Assembly: GCF_000259075.1 (NCBI RefSeq)
Contig: NZ_AJKI01000027.1
Location: 1 to 64,000, forward strand
Source: Marinilabilia salmonicolor JCM 21150
Lineage (GTDB): Bacteria > Bacteroidota > Bacteroidia > Bacteroidales > Marinilabiliaceae
DNA: 64,000 bases
Direction: 5' to 3'
Part shown: piece after piece, positions 1-9,848 of the stretch
How the letters are laid out: each line of letters opens with the position of its first letter
Numbering within the stretch: the first letter of the stretch is position 1
Program-made: the position numbers and the translations under genes
Notes under the pieces: generated by a model
What the model saw: the letters and a program-made list of their open reading frames with translations, nothing else
Databases searched by the model: none
What the model was told of the DNA's origin: nothing

Positions 1-189
1 GTCTCAAATTTTATGTCAGAAAAGTAAAAGTAAGAGTTTTTGGGGAGAGTGTCAAGGGAAGAAGCAGGGTTGAGGAATGAGGGTTGAGCTCTCATCAGCT
101 CAACATCTCACCAGCTAATTATTGAATCCTTATCACGGAAATTCTTTACAGTTGTTGTATCTTCGCACAAAATTCAATACAAACAAGTT
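1..189. other. Intergenic lead-in upstream of era
   Basis: No gene is visible. The stretch is low-complexity, with a purine-rich GAGGGTTGAG-like stretch followed by CTCATCAGCTCAACATCTCA. A TATCTTCG at 158-165 resembles the Bacteroidota -7 box TAnnTTTG and may belong to the era promoter, but no convincing -33 element lies at the right spacing. Confidence 0.4.
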
Positions 190-1071
190 ATGACACACAA
201 AGCAGGTTTTGTTAATATAATAGGGAATCCCAATGTGGGGAAATCCACCTTATCAAATGAGTTGATTGGAGAACGGTTATCAATAATAACCTCCAAAGCG
301 CAAACAACACGCCACCGCATATTTGGCATTGTAAATAAAGACGATTATCAAATTGTATTTTCTGACACCCCCGGAGTTTTGAAACCAAAGTACAAGCTGC
401 AGGAGTCGATGCTTCATTTTTCGAAATCGGCTTTGTCTGATGCTGACATACTATTATATATTACAGATACGGTAGAAACGCCTGACAAAAACAATGAGTT
501 TTTGGAAATGGTAAAGAAGAGCGACATTCCTGCGCTGTTGGTAATCAATAAAATTGATCTGATCCAGCAAAAAGAGCTGGAAGACCTGGTGGATTTCTGG
601 AAAAAGGAGATTCCCCGCGCAGAAATATACCCCATGTCAGCCCTTCATAAATTCAACATTCAGAATCTTTACGACAGGATTGTGGAATTACTTCCTGAGT
701 CTCCCCCGTTTTTCGACAAAGATGCACTAACAGATAAACCTGAACGATTTTTCATCTCGGAAATCATCAGAGAAAAAATATTGTTGAATTATCAGAAGGA
801 AATCCCCTATTCTGTTGAAATAGAAGTTCAGGAATTTAAAGAGGGCGCCAAAAGAACCGATATCCGTGCAGTGATTCATGTGAGCCGTGACTCACAGAAA
901 GGCATTATTATAGGTCATCAGGGAAAAGCACTCAAAAAGCTGGGCATTGACTCCCGCAAGGAGATAGAATTGTTCCTGGGAAAACAGGTATATCTTGAAC
1001 TCTATGTGAAAGTATCAAAGGATTGGAGGGATCAGGATAACTTCCTGAAGAATTTCGGGTATGAGAAGTAA
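190..1071 (+). CDS. era: GTPase Era, ribosome assembly factor
   Basis: Era is a GTPase that binds 16S rRNA near its 3' end during 30S maturation, in the cytoplasm and at the membrane. The 293-residue product has the usual family length. The G1 loop GNPNVGKS lies at residues 12-19, TTR of switch I at 39-41, DTPG at 59-62 and NKID at 120-123. The C-terminal third is a KH domain with a GHQGK loop near residue 240. The start ATG follows an A-rich leader. der follows 85 bp downstream on the same strand, an arrangement common in this phylum. Identification is secure. Confidence 0.97.
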   Translation: MTHKAGFVNIIGNPNVGKSTLSNELIGERLSIITSKAQTTRHRIFGIVNKDDYQIVFSDTPGVLKPKYKLQESMLHFSKSALSDADILLYITDTVETPDKNNEFLEMVKKSDIPALLVINKIDLIQQKELEDLVDFWKKEIPRAEIYPMSALHKFNIQNLYDRIVELLPESPPFFDKDALTDKPERFFISEIIREKILLNYQKEIPYSVEIEVQEFKEGAKRTDIRAVIHVSRDSQKGIIIGHQGKALKKLGIDSRKEIELFLGKQVYLELYVKVSKDWRDQDNFLKNFGYEK

Positions 1072-1156
1072 AAAGCATGAAATCTGTAAATCAATCATTT
1101 TTATTACCTTTGCCCGCTTTTAAAAATTGAAAAATACAAAATAATCGAATAATAAC

Positions 1157-2461
1157 ATGGGGAACATCGTAGCCATAGTAGGTCGGCCAAATGTAGGCAA
1201 ATCAACTCTTTTTAACCGACTTACCGAATCTCGTCAGGCGATTGTTGACGAAGCCAGCGGAGTGACACGAGATCGTATTTACGGCAAATCTGAATGGAAC
1301 GGAGTCCGTTTCTCGGTAGTTGACACAGGTGGATATGCCATCAACTCGGAGGATCAATTTGAAAATGCCATTCGAGAGCAGGTGCTCATTGCCATTGAAG
1401 AGGCTGATGTGATTATATTTGTAGTAGATGTAAGCACAGGAGTCACTGATTATGACGAAGCTGTAGCAGAAATCCTTCGTCGCAAAGCCAAGAATGTCAT
1501 CATTGCTGTCAACAAGGTGGACAATCATCAGCAAATTCCGGAAGCTTCCTACTTTTACTCAATGGGACTCAGTGATTTATTCCCCATATCTTCCATCAAT
1601 GGAGCAGGAACCGGTGAGTTACTTGACCACCTGGTAAAGATTTTGCCTGATAAAGGAGTAGAAGAAGACATGGAGCTTCCCCGTTTCACCGTTGTTGGAC
1701 GCCCCAATGCAGGAAAATCCTCACTTATCAACGCACTTATCGGAGAGGACCGCAATATTGTGACCCCTCTTTCAGGAACTACGCGGGACAGTATTTTCAC
1801 CCGATACAATAAATATGGTCATGATTTCTATCTGGTCGATACTGCCGGAATAAGGAAAAAGACAAAAGTTCATGAAGACCTGGAGTTTTACTCGGTAATG
1901 CGTGCCATCAGAGCCATTGAAAATTCTGATGTTTGCCTGCTGATGATTGATGCCACACGTGGATTTGAAGGTCAGGATCAGAAAATATTCAGTCTCATTG
2001 AGCGAAACCGAAAAGGCGTTGTGGTGCTGGTCAATAAATGGGATCTTATCGAAAAAGACAACAATACCGCCAAAGAATTTGAAGAGGCACTGAAATCTCT
2101 TACCGCACCATACACCGATTATCCGGTCATTTTCACCTCAGCGACAGAGAAGAAACGGATTTTCAAAGCATTGGAGGAGGCACTGGCTGTTTATGAAAAC
2201 AAATCCCGAAAAGTAAGCACCTCCAAACTTAATGAGTTTCTGCTGCCAATCATTGAAAACTACCCGCCGCCGGCCAACAAGGGCAAATACATCAAAATAA
2301 AATACATTACACAATTACCGGCATCGGTCCCTTCTTTTGCATTCTTCTGCAACCTGCCACAGTATGTAAAAGAACCATACAAGCGATTTGTAGAAAACAA
2401 ATTACGGCAAAAGTGGAATTTCTCCGGAGTTCCGATGAATATATTTTTCAGAAAGAAATAG
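1157..2461 (+). CDS. der: Ribosome-associated double GTPase Der (EngA)
   Basis: Der acts in 50S ribosomal subunit assembly and is the only bacterial GTPase family with two consecutive G domains. Both are visible in the 434-residue product: GRPNVGKS at residues 9-16 with DTGG after it, and GRPNAGKS at about 181-188 with DTAG and NKWD after it. The C-terminal ~100 residues form the KH-like domain. A TACCTTTG box at 1105-1112 could be its own -7 element, so it may be transcribed both with era and alone. A strong intrinsic terminator follows the stop codon. Confidence 0.97.
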   Translation: MGNIVAIVGRPNVGKSTLFNRLTESRQAIVDEASGVTRDRIYGKSEWNGVRFSVVDTGGYAINSEDQFENAIREQVLIAIEEADVIIFVVDVSTGVTDYDEAVAEILRRKAKNVIIAVNKVDNHQQIPEASYFYSMGLSDLFPISSINGAGTGELLDHLVKILPDKGVEEDMELPRFTVVGRPNAGKSSLINALIGEDRNIVTPLSGTTRDSIFTRYNKYGHDFYLVDTAGIRKKTKVHEDLEFYSVMRAIRAIENSDVCLLMIDATRGFEGQDQKIFSLIERNRKGVVVLVNKWDLIEKDNNTAKEFEEALKSLTAPYTDYPVIFTSATEKKRIFKALEEALAVYENKSRKVSTSKLNEFLLPIIENYPPPANKGKYIKIKYITQLPASVPSFAFFCNLPQYVKEPYKRFVENKLRQKWNFSGVPMNIFFRKK

Positions 2462-2478
2462 ACAGAACTGAAAATCAT

Positions 2479-2514
2479 GAAAAGGAGGCCGGTACATTTC
2501 AGCCTCCTTTTTTG
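2479..2514 (+). terminator. Rho-independent terminator after der
   Basis: A stem AAAAGGAGGC / GCCTCCTTTT encloses a 12-nt loop and is followed by a T-run, 18 bp after the der stop. It closes the era-der transcript. Confidence 0.85.
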
Positions 2515-2572
2515 TTATGCTCCAGGTTGTCAAGATCATCCCTAAGAACAACCTCATTCACCAACTTTTTAC

Positions 2573-2580
2573 TACCTTTG
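2573..2580 (+). promoter_or_regulatory. Bacteroidota -7 box upstream of hemerythrin-like gene
   Basis: TACCTTTG matches TAnnTTTG and lies 29 bp before the ATG at 2609. No clear -33 box is visible. Confidence 0.5.
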
Positions 2581-2608
2581 TCTATAATATTTCTAAATAA
2601 GCACAACG

Positions 2609-3343
2609 ATGCACATAAGTCCCAACACAAAAATGTCGGATTTGGTACAGTCAGACTTTGAGCTTCTGGCTGTTTTACAGAGACTCAAAATACCTTTTGG
2701 ATTCAAAGAGAAAAGCATTCAGACAATATGCCGTGAAGAAGGCATTGATCTTAACTTCTTTCTGAATCTGGCCAGGTGGTATCATGAGCGGGACTTTTTC
2801 CCGGGTGAGACCTTGATGAATCATCCGGTTAAATGGCTGGTAAAATACTTGCGCAGCACACATTCATGTTACATTGAGTATCACATTCCCCGGATAGAGG
2901 AAGAAATTATCCGGATGGAATCCCTGGATCGATCAGGGGGACACAACATGCAGTTGATGCTAAAATTTTTCAGGGAGTACATTTCAGAGTTTACCGCCCA
3001 TATCCAACTGGAAGAGGAAAAGATTTTTCCATACATTCTAAGCCTGGAAGAAAACTTTGAAAAAGAAACTCCCGCCCCTGAATTTCTCAAGACGGCCAGA
3101 GGATATACCATCAAGGATTTTCTGGATGAACATAGTGATATTGAAGAAAAACTGGTGGATTTACGCAATATTCTTCTGAAGTATCTTGCACCGCCATCAG
3201 ACAACTGCCTTTTTACCAATGTGCTGATAGAAATATTTCGATTGGGTAACGACCTGAACGATCATACCATTCTGGAAGAGAATGTATTGATTCCTCAGGT
3301 TATAAAAATGGAAAAAGACTTTCACAATAAATTTCCCCGGTAA
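2609..3343 (+). CDS. Hemerythrin-domain protein, RIC/ScdA-like
   Basis: The 244-residue protein has an N-terminal ~60-residue helical region resembling the ScdA/DUF542 domain but without its cysteine pair. A hemerythrin (HHE) four-helix bundle follows. Candidate di-iron ligands are visible as HSCYIEYH (about residues 89-96), HIQLEEEKIF (about 131-140), DEHSDIEE (about 171-178) and NDHTILEENVL (about 217-227). Proteins of this family bind O2 or NO, or repair nitrosylated iron-sulfur centres. The substrate here is not deducible. A regulator gene follows 9 bp downstream, so the two are probably co-transcribed and may form a sensing pair. Confidence 0.8.
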   Translation: MHISPNTKMSDLVQSDFELLAVLQRLKIPFGFKEKSIQTICREEGIDLNFFLNLARWYHERDFFPGETLMNHPVKWLVKYLRSTHSCYIEYHIPRIEEEIIRMESLDRSGGHNMQLMLKFFREYISEFTAHIQLEEEKIFPYILSLEENFEKETPAPEFLKTARGYTIKDFLDEHSDIEEKLVDLRNILLKYLAPPSDNCLFTNVLIEIFRLGNDLNDHTILEENVLIPQVIKMEKDFHNKFPR

Positions 3344-3352
3344 CAAAGCGTC

Positions 3353-3928
3353 ATGGCCAAAGTACTAATTGCAGAAACATCATACCTGGTTCGTAAAGGT
3401 TTAGTAAGCTTGTTGGAACAAACCGACGGGGTTACTGAACTCAAAGCCGCAGGCCATCCTGACACTATTATGCAAACACTCAAAGAGTTCAGTCCGGATA
3501 TCATATTGCTCAACAGCGCCATACAAATGCCTGTTTCTCACGACAAACTCCTCTCCCTTCTGCACGATAAAGCCAGGTTTATTTATATCATCAATACCCC
3601 TTTACCGCAGGACAGCCCCGCAAACCACATCTCGGTTTTTGATACCAAAAACAAATTGACCGAGAAACTCAGTCTTCATCTGAAGCAGTATGAATCAACA
3701 GAAGAGAAGGAAGAGACTGAAGAGCTCACACCAAGAGAGAAATTAATTCTTAAACATGTGGCATTGGGATATACCAACAAAGAAATTGCCACGAAATTGT
3801 TTATCAGCACCCACACTGTTATTTCTCACAGGAAAAATATTACCAGAAAACTGGACATTAAAACAGTTTCCGGTCTTACCGTCTATTCCCTGATTAACGG
3901 GATTATAAAAATGGAGGATATCCAATAG
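3353..3928 (+). CDS. LuxR/NarL-type response regulator with degenerate receiver
   Basis: The 191-residue protein ends in a NarL/LuxR helix-turn-helix (about residues 124-185; LTPREKLILKHVALGYTN then IATKLFISTHTV), which predicts a DNA-binding transcription regulator. The N-terminal half has the receiver fold pattern. The acidic pair is replaced by Glu8-Thr9, however, and the phospho-acceptor position reads IILLN (Asn54) instead of Asp. It therefore probably does not respond to phosphorylation. It sits 9 bp behind the hemerythrin-domain gene, which suggests input from that protein or constitutive binding. Targets are unknown. Confidence 0.85.
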   Translation: MAKVLIAETSYLVRKGLVSLLEQTDGVTELKAAGHPDTIMQTLKEFSPDIILLNSAIQMPVSHDKLLSLLHDKARFIYIINTPLPQDSPANHISVFDTKNKLTEKLSLHLKQYESTEEKEETEELTPREKLILKHVALGYTNKEIATKLFISTHTVISHRKNITRKLDIKTVSGLTVYSLINGIIKMEDIQ

Positions 3929-4030
3929 TTCCTAGTGAAATAAAAACAGTCTGTGTTTCGGACAAACTCCAATATTTTTCTGCCGTAAATAATCAGGTTG
4001 ATATCAGACCGACAATCTGCTCCCAATTAT

Positions 4031-4038
4031 TAACTTTG
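4031..4038 (+). promoter_or_regulatory. -7 box of the RDD gene
   Basis: TAACTTTG, a perfect TAnnTTTG, ends 8 bp before the ATG at 4047. This implies a very short 5' leader. Confidence 0.55.
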
Positions 4039-4046
4039 TAAAAAAA

Positions 4047-4454
4047 ATGAACTTGGAAGACAAACAACTCCTGTGGGAGAAAGTGCCCCTTAGCGAGCGA
4101 CTAATGGCGGGATTGGTAGATATTGTTATAGCCGTGTTAATATCCTTGTTTCCAAAAATCGGCTGGATGTTTGGAGTGATTTACCTGTTGGCGAAAGACT
4201 CCCTCTCTTTCCTGAATGGCCAGAGTTTTGGCAAAAAGATTTTTAATCTGCGTACAATTGCTCTGCCACATTATGCTTCTTTATCCGGATGGCCTGAAAA
4301 GTCCATCATACGGGGGCTGGTTCAAATCATTCCTGTTTTAAATATCATTGATCTCTACCAACTGATTACACAAAAAGTCAGAATTGCAGATAAATGGGCC
4401 GAAACCCGTGTCATCCGCAATCAGGACTGGGAAGCCAAAGGCAGTTCTATGTAA
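4047..4454 (+). CDS. RDD family membrane protein
   Basis: The 135-residue protein matches the RDD family pattern: an Arg near the first helix (SERLMAGLVDIVIAVLIS), a GQSFGKKIFNL motif after the second helix, and a third hydrophobic stretch followed by an Asp-rich tail (ADKWAETRVI). Two or three membrane segments are visible. RDD proteins are often linked to transport or osmotic homeostasis, but the function here is unknown. Its last 34 bp overlap the 3' end of the convergent histidine kinase gene, an unusually deep tail-to-tail overlap. Confidence 0.8.
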   Translation: MNLEDKQLLWEKVPLSERLMAGLVDIVIAVLISLFPKIGWMFGVIYLLAKDSLSFLNGQSFGKKIFNLRTIALPHYASLSGWPEKSIIRGLVQIIPVLNIIDLYQLITQKVRIADKWAETRVIRNQDWEAKGSSM

Positions 4455-7400
4455 AAGGTAGTTCCTGTTCCGGTATCTGTTTCGAACCATATTTTTCCGT
4501 CTGCACTTTCAATAGTACTTTTGACAATAGCTAAGCCCAGTCCCATCCCACTGGTTTTAGTGGTGAAATTGGGGACAAACATCTTTTCCCGAATCTCTTC
4601 AGGAATCCCCTTCCCATTGTCTTTAATTTTTACCAGAACAACATTTCGACCTACCGAGGTAGAAATATGAATAAGTCCTGACGAGCCCCGGGGAATAGCC
4701 TGAACTGCATTATTAATGAGATTATTAAAAACCCCAAGCAACTGTTCCCCGTCGGCATGAACGATTATCTGCTCCTCCCCTTCAAAATCAGTTTGAATCG
4801 CCACATTCCGACTATTAGAAAAAAGAGTCACACTGCTTTTGATTTTATCAATAAGGTTAACATTTTCGCGTCTTGCGGCTGGCATTTTAGCAAAGTGGCT
4901 GAACTCTGTAGCAATAGAAGACAGCTTTTCAATCTGTTCAATTAAGGTACCCGTCACTCTTTTCAGATAGCTGTCAAAATCCTCCACCTTATCGTTCCAC
5001 GCACGCTGCAGATATTGAATATTCAGTTTCATGGGAGTCAGCGGATTTTTAATCTCATGGGCAATCTGACGGGCCATCTCACGCCATGCCAACTCCCGCT
5101 CGGTTCGTGCCAGCTTAGATGCACTGTCGGCCAGCTCATCTACCATACGATTGTATTCACCTACCAGGCTGCCTATCTCATCTTTACCCTGATAATCAAT
5201 CTTCTCATTGTGCTTATCGATTTTAAGGTCGGCAAGCTTGGACTGCAGTACCTGCAATGGACGTGTGATTTGTCTGGAAAGAAACACCGTTATTCCAATA
5301 ATGATAAATGAGAATAAAAGATAAAAATTAACCACCGTCATGACCACAGAGGAAACTTCTTCGCGCAATTCATTATTGGCTACAAAATACGGAACATTGA
5401 TGTATCCCATAAGCATATCCTGACGATTGTAAAAAGGAACATAGTAAGACCTAAACTGCAGGTCACCAATTGTCTCCTGACCAAGATAGCGATTCTCCCC
5501 CAGGTGAGTAAGCCGGTAAAAGGCAGAAGGGTTCATCTGTCCACCAATCAGTCCCTGTTCAAACATCTCCGGCCTTGACGAAGCCAAAAGCATTCCATCG
5601 GTACCATAAAGATTAATATCACAAAAAAATACATTTGAGATGGTCTGAAGCTGATAACTCAGATACTCCTCATTTTCACTGGACAAAGGACCTTCAAGGC
5701 CTATCTTCGATTCAAGTTCCAACAAAACAGATTGAACTTTATCGTTAAGCAGTTCATTGTGTTTGTTTTTGTATTGTTCCACGGTATAAAAAACAGTCCC
5801 CAAAGCCACAATAAGCAATATCAGAAGCATCAGACCCACAAAAGAAAATTGAATCCGCTTTTGAACCGACAATCGGAACGAAAATGAGACCGACCCGATG
5901 TTCGACATCCCGGTAAGGATCAATCCGATAAGAAAATAGAAAATAAAAAAGACTGAAAAAGCAATGAACATTTCAGAAACTGTGTTGTCTTTGCGGCTAA
6001 GAATCACCAAAGTATCCGGTTCCGGTTTAAACAAAACATGGGAATAATCATCATCTTTAACCATCTGCATTTTTCCCTCATCGAATGAAAGTTGGGGATA
6101 ATTGCCATGATAATCGTATGCTCCGGAACGCCGTACCAGGCGCCCATCCACATATTTGGCATAGGAATACCCCTCAAAAAGTGCAAGCCGGCTCTGCTCT
6201 TTCTGACTGACAAGCAATTCGGGATATCCCAGCCCTTCAAAATAAGGCTTGGACTGCAATTCAACAAAAAGCGTGGTTTCGAGCGGATGTCCTTCAAAAA
6301 ATCGAAAGACTCCAAGATAAGAAACACGCCCGTTATCGTTATTCAGATAATAAAAATTATTACTTCCCTCAATGGAGCGGCCCTGGTTCCCCAGTGTGGA
6401 AAAGAAGTACTGATAACAGTTATAATTTTCTCCGGTCTCCTCAAACACCACATTTCCGCCTGGCCAACAAGGCACAATTTGCATCTCATAACGTCCCCAG
6501 TAGCCGTAAAAATAGTATTTGAGCAGATGATTCTGAACAGCCATCTGATTTATATTGTTACGCGCCAATAACTGTCGCAATGGCGCATCACGAAGAATCT
6601 GTTTTTCGATATCCGCAAGATACATTTCCGCTACCGGATCCTCTTCTCTTAATAATTGATAAGAAAGATTTTCAACCAATAATTCACGAGTAGCCTCCTC
6701 CTTGCTGATGGACAAGTTTATAAGAACAGAGCCTGTAAAGAGTGCAAACAAAGTAATAATCCAAATAAAGGTATTGTAGGAGTGGCGCAACCGGTAATTT
6801 CTTTTCACAAGAGCCAGCAGTAACAGAAAGATTCCGGCAAAAATAATTGACCAGTCACCTGTACCATAGCCTATGCCTCCACGCACGACGATTGCAAATG
6901 CCATGGCCGACAAAATTAACACCGACATAGTTATTCGTCTGATCCTGAACAGAAACAGACGAATCAATTTTTCTGCAATCAATGAAAAAGAAAAGAAAAG
7001 AAAGGCCAGTACCACTATTTTAACAACAGCAATGCCATCTATCTCAACCACTTTAAAAAATACTGCCGGCCCTGAAGAATGCTCTACCATCTTGTACACA
7101 ATTCCCATAAGGTAAATCATCCACAACTGAACCAATAACGCTCCTGAAAAGAAACAGAAACCCTTTACAAAAATATTATCGGATTGGAAGAATAAGTTAT
7201 CAGGCAAACGAAAAAAACGAAAAAACAGCAAAGAGAGCAATAGCAAAAAGACAACCAGGAGAAGAAGTGCTCCCATCGAGGGAAGAAAGTCTGACATGGC
7301 AAAGTGCAATGGAGAAAAGAGCCCCAAGCCATCGAAGGCAGACATTCCAGAATGCCAAAACACAAAATAATAAAACAGCCCAAATACAGCCACACCAAAA

Positions 7401-8113
7401 AGCAGCCGGAAATTAATCCACCGATCGGACTTCCGTGCATTTAGCCACAAAAATATCAATCCCCAAATGGAAAGGACAGACAACAAATAAGCTATCAACA
7501 AATATATCTGGCTGCTGTTTCTGTTTGTTTTCAGCGATAAATCACTGACTGAAAAAAGATACTCGCCCTCCAATCCGAATACCGGCTGCCAGGGAGAAGA
7601 CTGATCACGCACTATACGAACCGAAGGCGACAACCCTTCAGGCAAAACATAACGGTCGTGCAGGTATTTATTCTGATATGGGTAAGAATACTTTAGACGA
7701 TAAAGACCGACCAATGTGTATGCATTGTAACGGAAGTGCTGAACCAAATAAAAGCCATTGTCCAAACCAATAACCGGCTGAGTAAAAAAGACAGGATGAA
7801 TATCCTGAACAGGAAGGCGCTGATCGGACCATGCCACCAATTCATTGTCATAAAAAAGCAGCATTTCATTATCAGATTCCGAAACTGAATCCATATATGC
7901 CCATGCCGCTTTCGGATACTCCAACAAACTATCAGGAAATTGTTTAAGCAATTTATTCAGGGAGGTCTGACGCTTCTGAATAGAACGCTCTAACTGCTGC
8001 ATGTCTATTTGTTGCTTTTGATTACCTGCAACAAAAAATTCAATCAACAACCCTGCTGAAGTTGAGATTAAAAACAGCGTAACCAAAAACCACCAAATTC
8101 TTTTAACAGACAT
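4421..8113 (-). CDS. Large multi-spanning sensor histidine kinase (NtrY-like core)
   Basis: The 1230-residue protein has one N-terminal membrane anchor (about residues 7-27) and an extracytoplasmic region to about 200. A block of hydrophobic helices spans about 200-470, a second periplasmic region about 470-715, and helices lie near 722 and 761. A third extracytoplasmic sensor region, a helix near 938 and a HAMP linker follow. The H-box [10 protein letters not shown] sits near residue 1020 and the HATPase domain with DNGKGI and GMGLGL motifs near the C-terminus. It should autophosphorylate on the H-box His and resembles NtrY-type kinases. No partner response regulator is adjacent. The ligand is unknown. 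The length is well above the usual 400-800 residues because of the large membrane block. Confidence 0.88.
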   Translation of the reverse strand: MSVKRIWWFLVTLFLISTSAGLLIEFFVAGNQKQQIDMQQLERSIQKRQTSLNKLLKQFPDSLLEYPKAAWAYMDSVSESDNEMLLFYDNELVAWSDQRLPVQDIHPVFFTQPVIGLDNGFYLVQHFRYNAYTLVGLYRLKYSYPYQNKYLHDRYVLPEGLSPSVRIVRDQSSPWQPVFGLEGEYLFSVSDLSLKTNRNSSQIYLLIAYLLSVLSIWGLIFLWLNARKSDRWINFRLLFGVAVFGLFYYFVFWHSGMSAFDGLGLFSPLHFAMSDFLPSMGALLLLVVFLLLLSLLFFRFFRLPDNLFFQSDNIFVKGFCFFSGALLVQLWMIYLMGIVYKMVEHSSGPAVFFKVVEIDGIAVVKIVVLAFLFFSFSLIAEKLIRLFLFRIRRITMSVLILSAMAFAIVVRGGIGYGTGDWSIIFAGIFLLLLALVKRNYRLRHSYNTFIWIITLFALFTGSVLINLSISKEEATRELLVENLSYQLLREEDPVAEMYLADIEKQILRDAPLRQLLARNNINQMAVQNHLLKYYFYGYWGRYEMQIVPCWPGGNVVFEETGENYNCYQYFFSTLGNQGRSIEGSNNFYYLNNDNGRVSYLGVFRFFEGHPLETTLFVELQSKPYFEGLGYPELLVSQKEQSRLALFEGYSYAKYVDGRLVRRSGAYDYHGNYPQLSFDEGKMQMVKDDDYSHVLFKPEPDTLVILSRKDNTVSEMFIAFSVFFIFYFLIGLILTGMSNIGSVSFSFRLSVQKRIQFSFVGLMLLILLIVALGTVFYTVEQYKNKHNELLNDKVQSVLLELESKIGLEGPLSSENEEYLSYQLQTISNVFFCDINLYGTDGMLLASSRPEMFEQGLIGGQMNPSAFYRLTHLGENRYLGQETIGDLQFRSYYVPFYNRQDMLMGYINVPYFVANNELREEVSSVVMTVVNFYLLFSFIIIGITVFLSRQITRPLQVLQSKLADLKIDKHNEKIDYQGKDEIGSLVGEYNRMVDELADSASKLARTERELAWREMARQIAHEIKNPLTPMKLNIQYLQRAWNDKVEDFDSYLKRVTGTLIEQIEKLSSIATEFSHFAKMPAARRENVNLIDKIKSSVTLFSNSRNVAIQTDFEGEEQIIVHADGEQLLGVFNNLINNAVQAIPRGSSGLIHISTSVGRNVVLVKIKDNGKGIPEEIREKMFVPNFTTKTSGMGLGLAIVKSTIESADGKIWFETDTGTGTTFYIELPLASQS

Positions 8114-8329
8114 AAAAAACTTTTATTTGGTCGAAACCCTTGCTTGTATAGAGAATCGTAATTTCCCAAACTAATCTTTGCCTTATATTGTTTTTTCAAG
8201 TTAAGATTTTTAGCCATAGTGAACTACAGCGAAAAAGCTTAACGCAGAAAAAAGGAAAATATGAACAAAAATTATAGTTCGTCAAATTAAGAATCATTAC
8301 GCGAACTTTACAATAACCATGCAAAATGT

Positions 8330-8803
8330 TTAATCATGATGATAAGGTTCGTTTTTCAGTATCGTCATAGCCCGGTAAAGCTGTTCTGCAAAAATAAGAC
8401 GAACCATCTGATGAGAAAAAGTCATCCGTGACAGGCTGATTTTACCATTGGCCCGCTGATAAACATCATCGGAGAATCCCCAGGCACCACCAATGACAAA
8501 AATCAATCTTCTGGCCCCTCCAAGCATTTGTTTCTCCATATACTCAGAAAATCCGCGCGAGGAAAAGATTTTCCCTCCCTCATCCAGCAAAACCAACTGA
8601 TCAGAATTTTCCAGATTCTTTAAAATTGAATCACCCTCCATTTGCTTTAGCACTTCAGACTTCATTTTTCCTGCATTTTTGATGTCAGGCAAAATTTTTG
8701 CTTCAAATGGCAGATAGTGAGTTAACCGATCAAAATACTGTTTTACACCCTGTTGCAGCCATGACTCTGCGGTTTTCCCAACCATCAGGAGCATTACCTT
8801 CAT
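8330..8803 (-). CDS. rlmH: 23S rRNA pseudouridine-1915 N3-methyltransferase RlmH
   Basis: RlmH is a SPOUT methyltransferase that methylates pseudouridine 1915 in helix 69 of 23S rRNA, using S-adenosylmethionine, on the assembled 70S ribosome. The 157-residue length is standard. The knotted C-terminal half shows LLDEGGK, the cofactor loop FVIGGAWGF and the signature SLSRMTFSHQMVRLIFAEQLYRA, ending in YHHD. Upstream of its start is a tandem pair of F1 repeats and then the DUF4783-nadC pair on the other strand, a neighbourhood seen often in Bacteroidota. Confidence 0.96.
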   Translation of the reverse strand: MKVMLLMVGKTAESWLQQGVKQYFDRLTHYLPFEAKILPDIKNAGKMKSEVLKQMEGDSILKNLENSDQLVLLDEGGKIFSSRGFSEYMEKQMLGGARRLIFVIGGAWGFSDDVYQRANGKISLSRMTFSHQMVRLIFAEQLYRAMTILKNEPYHHD

Positions 8804-8855
8804 AATTTTGTGTATCTTAAATTGTTTCTAAAGACTAATATAAGGAGTTTTTGTT

Positions 8856-9012
8856 AGTTAGTACTTGCCCGAAAAGTCCAATTTCTGCGTTACGCCCTTC
8901 TGGAAACAGTTATTACAAAAGTAAACGCCTTGATTTTCAAAAAGGACAAGCCTTGAACTTGAACTTTTCGCATCAAGCACTCAGAAAAACTTAGTTTTCT
9001 TGCTGGCACTAG
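8856..9012 (+). repeat. F1 palindromic repeat, copy 1
   Basis: Diverged copy of the F1 long-hairpin family. It holds the central TGCGTTACGC and AAGTAAAC...CAAGCCTTG landmarks and ends in GGCACTAGTTA, where copy 2 begins. Confidence 0.7.
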
Positions 9013-9186
9013 TTAGAGTCTGTGCATAAAGTACCACTTGCTGCGTTACGCTTGCCGCCAAAATGCTCATTTACCCAAGTAAACTCCGTTTTTAACGGCT
9101 TCGCAAGCCTTGCAACTAGCCCTTTCTGGCCAGAAACATGACTTTTTACAAACTTTCCCGACTTTATAGACGGGCACTAGTTAGTG
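9013..9186 (+). repeat. F1 palindromic repeat, copy 2
   Basis: Near-complete F1 element. The left end is GTCTGTGCATAAAGTACC and the right end GACTTTATAGACGGGCACTA, forming terminal inverted repeats. The inner hairpin GCCGCCAAAA...TTTTAACGGC surrounds the conserved CTCATTTACCCAAGTAAACTCC core. Confidence 0.8.
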
Positions 9187-9444
9187 TTTGTAAGAGCAAT
9201 TCAATCGTTCGCGATTCTCTTCAACAATTATCCCTCGGATTGGCTAATATTTCCTGATATTTAACCATCACAGACAAAATGATTCATAAATCGAAATTTG
9301 TCCAGGACAATAAATCAGTTTGAGATGCCACCTTTGAACGATTGTTACCCCCAAAACCAATCCGCGATAAAAAATCTGTAACTTTGTGGTTTAATTTTTG
9401 CTTTATTATACTTTTGTATAAGCAATACAGCAAAACCAATAAAA
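9187..9444. promoter_or_regulatory. Upstream region of the DUF4783-nadC operon
   Basis: No gene is visible. TAACTTTG at 9379-9386 matches the -7 consensus and is the likely promoter of the operon, 59 bp before the ATG at 9445. Confidence 0.5.
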
Positions 9445-9843
9445 ATGAAGAATCTGATAAAAATTCTACCGGTTATTGCCCTTTTTATGACAATTACTTT
9501 TGCACAGGCACAAACAGGACCGCTGCCTTCGGAGGTTGTTAAGGCCGTAAAATCCGGAGATGCCGATGCATTAAAGCCTTACCTGAACAGCAAAGTTGAA
9601 TTACTGCTACCAGGAGAATCCGGCGTTTACAGTAAGGAGCAAGCTCACTTTATCCTGAAAAGTTTTTTTGAAAAGAACAAAGTAACCTCATTCGAGGTAC
9701 TTCATCACGGGACACGCCAAAATGCCACTTTCGCAATTGGAGAATACAGCTGTTCCGCCGATCGCTACCGTATGTATTTTCTGGTAAAATCGAATAACAA
9801 TCAACGATTGATTCACCAGATCAGGATTGAAAAACAAGACTAA
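9445..9843 (+). CDS. DUF4783 secreted protein
   Basis: The 132-residue protein carries a signal peptide (MKNLIKILPVIALFMTITF, then AQAQ), so it is exported. The mature part begins with the alpha-helical PSEVVKAVKSGDADALKPYL pattern and continues as an NTF2-like alpha+beta fold, typical of DUF4783, a Bacteroidota-specific family of unknown function. The stop lies 5 bp before nadC, so the two are co-transcribed. Conserved linkage to nadC does not by itself reveal a function. The ATG at 9445 was chosen because it gives a complete signal peptide. Confidence 0.88.
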   Translation: MKNLIKILPVIALFMTITFAQAQTGPLPSEVVKAVKSGDADALKPYLNSKVELLLPGESGVYSKEQAHFILKSFFEKNKVTSFEVLHHGTRQNATFAIGEYSCSADRYRMYFLVKSNNNQRLIHQIRIEKQD

Positions 9844-9848
9844 TACAA

